11,657 bases of DNA, from contig CADBNY010000114.1 in assembly GCA_902796215.1 (NCBI GenBank), forward strand, positions 1 to 11,657. The letters are read 5' to 3'. This DNA is from an uncultured Erysipelotrichaceae bacterium. Its GTDB lineage: Bacteria; Bacillota_I; Bacilli_A; RF39; UBA660. Position 1 is the stretch's first letter. Each line of letters starts with the position of its first letter. This document shows, piece after piece, positions 6,156-11,657 of this stretch. The notes under the pieces are model-generated. The model was not told the DNA's origin. It did no database searches and was given only the letters and a program-made list of their open reading frames with translations. The position numbers and the translations under genes were made by a program.

Positions 6156-7280
6156 TTATCCTAATTTATTTCCACAATTTGAACAGAATTTAGCTCCATT
6201 TGTAGCAGTTCCACAATTTGGACAGAATTTTGCTCCTACAGGAACTTCGGTTTGCGTTGCATCAACACCTTGATTCAAATCTTTTGCACTAACACCTTGA
6301 TTTTGAAAAGCGCCTTGAGCAACACCTCCAATCATTCCTCCACTAGCCATGTTCATCATTCCAACTCCCATCATTCCAGCAGCAGCTCCATTAGAATTAT
6401 TGGCAGCATCTTGAACAGCTCTTCCATAAGAACCAACAAGAGTTCCTTGTTGCATGTAACTATTTGAAGAAAGTTCATAATTATCAATTTTCTTCTCAGA
6501 TTCATCATCTAATGTTACAGATTCAACTACAAATCCTTTTAAATTCATACCACGATCACGTATTGGCTGATCAAATACTTTTTCATCCATTACTTTCTTT
6601 ATTTCAGCAGTAGCACTAGGTAATTCAAGAACAGGAACCTTATGTGCACTATTTCCCATTTCATTTAAAACATTTTGAAAAGCACCAACAACTTCAGATC
6701 TCATTTGTTCTATAATTTCATCTTTACGATACTCATCAGCTGTTCCAGCAATCTTACTCATAAATAGAGCAGGATCACTAATTGTAAAAGTATATTTACC
6801 AAAACATTTAACTTCCACTCGTAACGGAGTCATTTCCCCAGTCATCTGATTTGGAATTGGATGAGACCAATCTTGAAAAGGAACTGGAGCAGGTGTACCA
6901 AACTTATTATCAATGATCTCTTTTCCATTAATATAGAAGACAGCTTGCTCTTTACTAGTTCCACCACCATAAGTAAAACGAGTCCACATTTCTTTAAATA
7001 CATCCCCAAATTGTCCTGCAAAAAAAGAAGGTGAAGTAGACTGATCAAATGTAAAAATTCCATCCTCAGCTGTAGCATCTAAAATTTTACCATTTTGAAA
7101 CACCACAGCTATTTGACCAGGTGCAACTTGAATTGCACTATCTTTACTAATGATACCATTAGGAGTAGTGACTTTTTTCATTAAAATATCATTTCCTAAA
7201 TCATCACATTTAATATACTCTTTCCATTGATCATGTAAAGTGCCACCAACAGCACCAACTACAGCTTTAATTAAACCCAT
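6156..7280 (-). CDS. ydjI: SPFH-domain protein with C-terminal zinc ribbon, YdjI-like
   Basis: This 374-residue protein has an SPFH (band 7, flotillin-like) domain at about 40-260 of the virion-core-protein/YdjI subgroup. Recognisable parts are the VAPGQIAVVFQNGKI strand (52-66), FAGQFGDVF (87-95) and RGMNLKGFVVESVTL (243-257). A Gly/Met-rich linker (about 298-325) follows, and a C-terminal zinc ribbon with Cys353/Cys356 and Cys366/Cys369. There is no membrane helix; SPFH proteins associate with membranes as oligomers. In B. subtilis YdjI is reported to help bring PspA to the membrane with YdjG and YdjH. It follows ydjH by 65 bases, more than the other junction, and AT-rich TATAAT-like hexamers there leave a weak internal promoter possible. 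AGGAGAT supports the ATG. Confidence 0.85.
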   Translation of the reverse strand: MGLIKAVVGAVGGTLHDQWKEYIKCDDLGNDILMKKVTTPNGIISKDSAIQVAPGQIAVVFQNGKILDATAEDGIFTFDQSTSPSFFAGQFGDVFKEMWTRFTYGGGTSKEQAVFYINGKEIIDNKFGTPAPVPFQDWSHPIPNQMTGEMTPLRVEVKCFGKYTFTISDPALFMSKIAGTADEYRKDEIIEQMRSEVVGAFQNVLNEMGNSAHKVPVLELPSATAEIKKVMDEKVFDQPIRDRGMNLKGFVVESVTLDDESEKKIDNYELSSNSYMQQGTLVGSYGRAVQDAANNSNGAAAGMMGVGMMNMASGGMIGGVAQGAFQNQGVSAKDLNQGVDATQTEVPVGAKFCPNCGTATNGAKFCSNCGNKLG

Positions 7281-7345
7281 AAAAATCTCCTATCTAAAAT
7301 AAATTACAATTATATTATATAACAATTCTAAAATATTTAAAAGAC

Positions 7346-8164
7346 TTATTTTTTATCACTAATAATAGAGTTACAAAATTCATCTTCTTCCAGTTTCACA
7401 TTTAAAGTAGACTCATCGATTCTTTTTGACAAAAATTCCCGATAAGACAATTTTTTATATTCTCTTAATCGATATACAAAAAACATAATAAAAATAAAAG
7501 ACAAGGCAACAGATAAAATAACAATTTCTATCCAAGGAATAATCTTAATAATCTTACCACCAGCACTAACTCGATAATCCCCAACACGATTAAGATTAAA
7601 AAAACCATCTAATATTTTTATATAAGTGTTAGTTGCTGAATAATACTTACTTTCTTTTATATCAGAATAAATATATTGTAAAATATCCCTAATTCTATCA
7701 TCGGAATAAATACTAAATACTTTCCCATTTTTATCACCAATATTACCCATAAAAATTTCAGGAGAACCTCCGGCAACACATATAACAAAAACAACTCCAT
7801 CCTTTTTAAAATCATTATAATCATAAAAATGATAAGCATAATCTGAAATTAAATAATTATTGGTATCATTTGTAGTTACAATAGCAACGTCAATATTACT
7901 AGTATTAATAAAATTAATGACTTGATTATAAAGTTTTTGCTCTTCCCCTTCCGTATATAAATCAGCATAATCATATATTTTCTCTAAAGAGTTAACAGCT
8001 GGTGTTTCCAATATTTCTTGAATATTACTATCATCAACAACAACATCTTTAGGAACTAACAGATTATCATTCGTCCTTGTATAAGTATTAATGCTTGCTA
8101 ATGAATTAATTGGAAAAAACAAAAAAGAAAATATAACAAGAAAAAAGCAACGATTAAATTTCAT
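7346..8164 (-). CDS. ydjH: TPM-domain membrane protein, YdjH-like
   Basis: This 272-residue protein begins with a signal peptide (hydrophobic 7-19, likely cleavage near SLA at 21-23). A TPM domain follows at about 61-190 (starting KIYDYADLYTEGEEQKL, with a core beta strand DGVVFVICV at 122-130), then one membrane helix (about 210-232) and a basic then acidic cytoplasmic tail of 40 residues. This gives an extracytoplasmic TPM domain anchored by one helix. Despite the Pfam name TPM_phosphatase, a catalytic role is not implied. Together with its neighbours it corresponds to B. subtilis YdjH, part of the YdjGHI complex linked to PspA and membrane stress. It starts 9 bases after ydjG, and its AGGAGG site overlaps the ydjG stop, so the two are coupled. 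Confidence 0.82.
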   Translation of the reverse strand: MKFNRCFFLVIFSFLFFPINSLASINTYTRTNDNLLVPKDVVVDDSNIQEILETPAVNSLEKIYDYADLYTEGEEQKLYNQVINFINTSNIDVAIVTTNDTNNYLISDYAYHFYDYNDFKKDGVVFVICVAGGSPEIFMGNIGDKNGKVFSIYSDDRIRDILQYIYSDIKESKYYSATNTYIKILDGFFNLNRVGDYRVSAGGKIIKIIPWIEIVILSVALSFIFIMFFVYRLREYKKLSYREFLSKRIDESTLNVKLEEDEFCNSIISDKK

Positions 8165-8173
8165 AAAAACCTC

Positions 8174-9109
8174 CTATAAAAAATATGCTATCAAATATGA
8201 AATCAAAAAAACTAATCCAAAAATAAATAATGCAAATATAGTAGTTTCAATAATCCCTATAGGAAGATTAAAATATTTTTTCCCATTTTGACCATTCATA
8301 ATACATTGATAAATATTATTTTTATACTTTACACTTAATAAATAAATAGGAACAAATACTTCCTTTGTGTTAGAAAAAGATACAACAGACTGATCATCTT
8401 TCAATTTTTTTAACGAATGAGGAATATTTTGGCAAGCAACTGCAACTGTCTGCTTAGATATTTTTTTTCTACTCTTTTCTGAAATAGAATCCCCTTGCAT
8501 ATCACCAACTAGATAAAAAAACTGTGATTTGTCAGAAAAATCAATGCTTTTCAAATTACTAAAATCATAATCGCACACAGTTTGAAAAACTCTATCATCA
8601 ATTTTTGAATTAATATTTAATAAAACATTTGTATAATCAAAATAAATACTTTCTAAGACATTATACATTTTTTTCTCCATAAGATTATCAGAATTTTTTT
8701 CTTGATCAACCCCAACAAAATAAAGTGTTCCTTTTTGATTAATATCAGATAAAAAACAAGATAAATACACTTCTTTTACAGACCACATAGTTTTCTTTCT
8801 CTTGAATTTTATAGGAACTATCGGATTCCAAATTATTTTTTTTCTATATTCCAAAATAAAATCTTTTATTGACTTATTAAATGGAATAAGATATGAATCT
8901 TTCATACCATTAAAAAAAACTGAAGAAATACCTTGTTCAGAACAGATAATACAAGAATTAATATTTTGCCTAGTAAAAGAATAAAAAACAGAACCACAAT
9001 GATTACATCTATATCCAAATACAGAGGTAGGAGATTTTTCTTCTACTTCTGAACTATTTTCAAATACCTCATCATCTTCTTCGTACAAAATATCCCCATC
9101 ATAAGACAT
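8174..9109 (-). CDS. ydjG: Zinc-ribbon membrane protein, YdjG-like
   Basis: This 311-residue protein has an acidic N terminus, then a zinc ribbon with Cys35/Cys38 (YRCNHCG) and Cys53/Cys56 (SCIIC). A long middle region of about 200 residues without recognised motifs follows, and a very hydrophobic C terminus (about 282-311) that forms one membrane helix. The topology is therefore cytoplasmic with a tail anchor. The name rests on architecture plus operon context: zinc-ribbon protein, TPM protein and SPFH protein in this order match B. subtilis ydjG-ydjH-ydjI, whose products dock PspA at the membrane. Sequence similarity of the middle region to YdjG cannot be judged by eye. It is the first gene of the operon, with AGAGGGTGAT about 5 bases before ATG. 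Confidence 0.72.
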   Translation of the reverse strand: MSYDGDILYEEDDEVFENSSEVEEKSPTSVFGYRCNHCGSVFYSFTRQNINSCIICSEQGISSVFFNGMKDSYLIPFNKSIKDFILEYRKKIIWNPIVPIKFKRKKTMWSVKEVYLSCFLSDINQKGTLYFVGVDQEKNSDNLMEKKMYNVLESIYFDYTNVLLNINSKIDDRVFQTVCDYDFSNLKSIDFSDKSQFFYLVGDMQGDSISEKSRKKISKQTVAVACQNIPHSLKKLKDDQSVVSFSNTKEVFVPIYLLSVKYKNNIYQCIMNGQNGKKYFNLPIGIIETTIFALFIFGLVFLISYLIAYFL

Positions 9110-9134
9110 AGAATCACCCTCTTAGTATAACTAA

Positions 9135-9163
9135 ATTATAACAAAGAATAGCAATAAGAACAA
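9135..9163 (-). promoter_or_regulatory. Promoter of the ydjGHI operon
   Basis: On the minus strand TTGTTC (9158-9163), a 17-base spacer and TATAAT (9135-9140) preceded by TGT form an extended -10 sigma-A promoter. Transcription should start near 9128, leaving a leader of about 19 bases. There is no obvious operator and no sigma-W-type (AAC...CGTA) motif. Confidence 0.82.
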
Positions 9164-9165
9164 TT

Positions 9166-9218
9166 AAAAAATAGAATCTAATCAATTCTATTTTGTAGAA
9201 TCTAATCAATTCTATTTT
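9166..9218 (-). terminator. serS terminator made of a tandemly duplicated hairpin
   Basis: A 23-base unit occurs twice, at 9172-9194 and 9196-9218, with a period of 24. Each copy holds TAGAAT and ATTCTA around a 7-base loop. Read on the minus strand, the second hairpin extends to 10 base pairs and ends in TTTTTT (9166-9171), so it should stop serS transcripts. The stem has a single G-C pair and is weak. It sits directly before the ydjG promoter. Confidence 0.6.
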
Positions 9219-9231
9219 TTTAATACAAATT

Positions 9232-10518
9232 CTACTTTTTAGATTCTATAATTGTTTTTCCACCCATATAAGGCTGTAATACTTTTGGAATTTTAATAGA
9301 ACCATCTTCTTGATAATTATTTTCTATTAAAGCTATTAATCCCCTAGGTGTAGCAACTACTGTATTATTTAAAGTATGTAAATAATACGTTCCTTTTTCA
9401 CCTTTTGCTCGTATTCCTAATCTTCTTGCTTGCGCATCCCCTAAAGTACTACAACTTCCTACTTCAAAATATTTTTTCTGTCTTGGACTCCAAGCCTCTA
9501 TATCACAAGATTTTACTTTTAAATCAGCTAAATCTCCACTACAACATTCTAATTGACGAACTGGAATATCAAAATTACGAAAAATATCAACAGTCAATTT
9601 CCACATTTTTTCATACCATTCCATAGAATCCTCTGGTTCACAAATAACAATCATCTCTTGTTTTTCAAATTGATGAACACGATATAAACCACGTTCTTCT
9701 AAACCATGAGCTCCACCCTCTTTTCTAAAACATGGAGAATAACTTGTCATATGAATTGGTAATTCTTCTCTTTTAATAATTTGATCCTTAAATTTTCCAA
9801 TCATAGAATGTTCACTAGTTCCAATTAAATATAAATCTTCCCCTTCTATCTTATACATCATAGCTTGCATTTCTGGAAATGACATAACTCCAGTAACAAC
9901 ATCACTATGAATCATAAATGGTGGAATTGCATAGGTAAAACCAGCATCAATCATAAAATCTCTTGCATAAGCAATCATTGCTTCATGTAATCTTGCTATA
10001 TCACCTAACAAATAATAAAATCCTTCTCCACTCGTTCTTCCAGCAGAATCTTTATCAATTCCACCCAAATTTTCTAAGATATCTGCATGATAAGGTATTT
10101 CATAAGAAGGAACCACTGAATCTCCAAATTTTTGAACTTCAACATTTTCAGTATCATCATGCCCAATAGGAACAGATTCATCAATAATTTGTGGAATAAC
10201 CATCATTTTATCTTTTATTAAAGAAGTTAATTCCGCTTGTTCCCCCTCTAGTTTAGCAATTTCAGTTGAAGATTTAGCAACAGTTTCTTTAATCTTATTT
10301 GCCTCTTCTTTCTTACCATCTTTCATAAGCAACCCAATTTGTCCACTAAGTCTATTCTTTTCTGCTTTTAAATTATCAGCTTTAATTTGTACTGCACGCA
10401 CTTTCTTATCAAGTTCAAAAACCTCATCTACTAATGGAAGTTTCTCATCTTGAAATTTTTTCTTAATATTTTCTTTTACTAAATCCTTATTTTCTCTTAT
10501 TAATTTAATATCTATCAT
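9232..10518 (-). CDS. serS: Seryl-tRNA synthetase
   Basis: This 428-residue class II synthetase charges tRNA-Ser. The N-terminal antiparallel coiled-coil arm that grips the tRNA long arm is at about 28-105, and the catalytic domain at about 140-420. Motif 2 is CFRKEGG with Arg265 followed by RGLYRVHQFEKQEM (276-289). The serine-pocket TxE element is TSEH (234-237), and motif 3 contains PRGLIALIEN (391-400). Several signatures depart from the common bacterial form: TSEHSMIGKF instead of TAEVPLTN, SCSTLGDAQARR instead of SCSNCTDFQARR, and LNNTVVATPRG instead of LNGSGLAVGR. It is therefore a diverged clade, though the core residues look intact. It starts 26 bases after the dipeptidase gene with AGAGGAG upstream, so it shares the T-box-controlled transcript. 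Confidence 0.95.
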   Translation of the reverse strand: MIDIKLIRENKDLVKENIKKKFQDEKLPLVDEVFELDKKVRAVQIKADNLKAEKNRLSGQIGLLMKDGKKEEANKIKETVAKSSTEIAKLEGEQAELTSLIKDKMMVIPQIIDESVPIGHDDTENVEVQKFGDSVVPSYEIPYHADILENLGGIDKDSAGRTSGEGFYYLLGDIARLHEAMIAYARDFMIDAGFTYAIPPFMIHSDVVTGVMSFPEMQAMMYKIEGEDLYLIGTSEHSMIGKFKDQIIKREELPIHMTSYSPCFRKEGGAHGLEERGLYRVHQFEKQEMIVICEPEDSMEWYEKMWKLTVDIFRNFDIPVRQLECCSGDLADLKVKSCDIEAWSPRQKKYFEVGSCSTLGDAQARRLGIRAKGEKGTYYLHTLNNTVVATPRGLIALIENNYQEDGSIKIPKVLQPYMGGKTIIESKK

Positions 10519-10544
10519 ATTTTTCTCCTCTTTTCCTATTCATA

Positions 10545-11471
10545 TTATTTTTTTTCAAAATTCAACTTTTTTAAAATGTTTTTATATAATAACTTATCAA
10601 TTTCTGAATCAGTAAATTTTCTCTTTAAAAGCATAGTTATATCATTCTTTATAGTAGAATAATCAAATACCATATCACCAAAATCTTCATTAAATAAGAC
10701 TTTAGCAAACTTCATATCATCTGATGATACACATACATAATCAATTCCAAGTAATGAAACAGCTCTTTCAATATGTTCTAGATAAACATCTTCTAAAGAA
10801 TCATTATTATCAGAATCTTTAGTAAAAACACTATAAGCAACGATTCCTAAAAGACCACCGACACTCCCTAATGCTTTTATTTGTTCATCATCTAAATTCC
10901 TTTCATGATGACAAATTTCATAACAATTCGAATGACTAGCAATCACTTTCACTTCTTTCCCTAGATTTTGTTGTTCCCTAATTAAATCAATTGTATCATA
11001 AAATGTCTTTTTGTTCATGTGACTTAAATCTAATGAAATTCCCAAATCAATAGCTTTTATTAAAAACTCTTTTCCTAAATCAGTAAGGCCATAGTCCCCT
11101 CTATTTCCAGAACCATATTTATTAGGACAATTCCATACAAGCAAGATATTTCTAAGACCTAAATTATACAACTCCTCAAGTTCAAAAATATCATTAATAT
11201 AGTCACACCCTTCTATACTAAAAATAACTTTCTCATCTGGAAGATATTTTCGAAATATTTCAGTAGATTTTTGAAACATTTCAACAACATTAAATTCTCT
11301 AGTACCAAGTTCTATCTCCATCTCATCTAAGCTCATATAATAAAGATTTGCTAAAAGCCCCGAGACATTCCCATCATGAAAATTTTTAATCCATTTATCT
11401 AAAAAAGAATAATCATCTTTTATATAACAATAATACATAATTGATAGCAAATCATGATGTAAATCAATCAT
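10545..11471 (-). CDS. M19-family (renal-type) dipeptidase
   Basis: This 308-residue metallopeptidase belongs to family M19, which hydrolyses dipeptides using two zinc ions. The expected ligands are in order: His5 and Asp7 (DLHHD, the HxD motif), Glu87 (SIEG), His151 (DLSH), His180 (ASHS) and Asp251 (SSDD). It is near the short end of the family. There is no signal peptide, so it is cytoplasmic, unlike the anchored mammalian enzyme; it would act on imported peptides. The ATG has GAGGAG about 7 bases upstream. It is the first gene after a T-box terminator and is followed at 26 bases by serS, so its expression should rise when a particular tRNA is uncharged. The substrate preference is not visible; release of serine is an attractive guess. 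Confidence 0.9.
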   Translation of the reverse strand: MIDLHHDLLSIMYYCYIKDDYSFLDKWIKNFHDGNVSGLLANLYYMSLDEMEIELGTREFNVVEMFQKSTEIFRKYLPDEKVIFSIEGCDYINDIFELEELYNLGLRNILLVWNCPNKYGSGNRGDYGLTDLGKEFLIKAIDLGISLDLSHMNKKTFYDTIDLIREQQNLGKEVKVIASHSNCYEICHHERNLDDEQIKALGSVGGLLGIVAYSVFTKDSDNNDSLEDVYLEHIERAVSLLGIDYVCVSSDDMKFAKVLFNEDFGDMVFDYSTIKNDITMLLKRKFTDSEIDKLLYKNILKKLNFEKK

Positions 11472-11501
11472 TTTATCATCTCCTCAAATAATATAAATAA
11501 T

Positions 11502-11549
11502 AAAAAAAAGAACAGTACAAGGAGTGCAAAAAGCACGGTACCATCCTCT
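11502..11549 (-). terminator. T-box intrinsic terminator
   Basis: The minus strand can fold AGAGGATG-GTAC-C-GTGC, loop TTTTT, GCAC-TCCTT-GTAC-TGTTCTTT. That is a GTGC/GCAC and GTAC/GTAC stem with an internal loop and an outer G-T-rich stem, followed by eight T. The T-box sequence itself forms the 5' arm, so terminator and antiterminator exclude each other. The dipeptidase start codon lies about 30 bases downstream. Confidence 0.88.
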
Positions 11550-11657
11550 TTTTAACTCAATTAAATAACGGTATTAACCGGGATTTCTCCATCTATAGAG
11601 TAGATAAATAAGTATTTAATAGTGTTTTCACCAACCACACATTCTCTAAAATTAAAT
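11502..11657 (-). promoter_or_regulatory. T-box riboswitch leader, 5' part outside the window
   Basis: The minus strand carries the conserved T-box AGAGGATGGTACCGTG (about 11535-11550), which contains TGGTACC to bind the 3' end of an uncharged tRNA. Upstream are the stem III hairpin CGGTTAATACCG (11569-11580) followed by CCGTTATTT, and the distal part of stem I, AGAGAA then GTGT...ACAC enclosing GGTTGGTGAAA (about 11623-11647). The 5' side of stem I and the promoter lie beyond the window. The specifier must fall in about 11595-11620; UCU (Ser) is there, followed by A, but UAC and other triplets are possible and the register cannot be fixed. Control of serS makes tRNA-Ser the expected ligand. 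Confidence 0.9.

Noticed and set aside
7281..7345. Internal promoter before ydjI
   Set aside because: TATAAT hexamers are present, but the matching -35 positions are poor; AT-rich sequence gives such hits easily. It is mentioned under ydjI only.
1..11657. Search for CRISPR repeats, insertion sequences, phage genes, tRNA genes and alternative genetic code
   Set aside because: No regularly spaced repeats, transposase, integrase or terminal repeats were seen and no tRNA cloverleaf. Trp is coded by TGG and TGA serves as a stop, so the standard bacterial code applies.

Overview
The window is a strongly AT-rich stretch from a low-GC Gram-positive bacterium, most likely a spore-forming member of class Bacilli. 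Evidence for this is a recognisable CotE spore-coat protein, the miaB-ymcA(ricA)-cotE neighbourhood known from Bacillus, a T-box leader, the rpsP-khpA pair, and clear AGGAGG-type ribosome binding sites with consensus TTGACA/TATAAT promoters. Tryptophan is coded by TGG and TGA acts as a stop, so this is not a mycoplasma-type code. Almost all genes lie on the minus strand; one lies on the plus strand. I see no mobile element, CRISPR array, tRNA or rRNA.

Layout by descending coordinate, which is the direction of minus-strand transcription. (1) The right edge holds a partial T-box leader (about 11502-11657) controlling a two-gene operon: an M19-family dipeptidase and seryl-tRNA synthetase (serS). 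It ends in a tandemly duplicated AT-rich hairpin. (2) A three-gene operon follows, ydjG-ydjH-ydjI: a zinc-ribbon membrane protein, a TPM-domain membrane protein and an SPFH-domain protein. In B. subtilis these belong to the PspA membrane-stress system, but no pspA is present here. (3) Next are two single genes, each with its own strong promoter and terminator: a protein of unknown function (5039-5992) and a small ankyrin-repeat protein (4115-4786). (4) Then miaB-ricA, a plus-strand gene for a zinc-dependent phospholipase C-like protein, and cotE. The miaB/ricA/cotE order matches B. subtilis apart from the inserted gene. (5) A gap of about 320 bases holds what looks like a decayed ankyrin-repeat fragment. 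(6) rpsP-khpA follows, driven by a perfect consensus promoter, with the ribosome binding site of another gene at the left edge.

The informational genes (S16, KhpA, MiaB, SerS) are housekeeping. CotE and RicA tie the region to sporulation and developmental RNA control. YdjGHI point to envelope-stress sensing. The dipeptidase-serS operon couples peptide breakdown to tRNA charging through the T-box. The least explained items are the 317-residue protein, the ankyrin protein with its possible relic, the pspA-less ydjGHI set and the diverged SerS active-site motifs.
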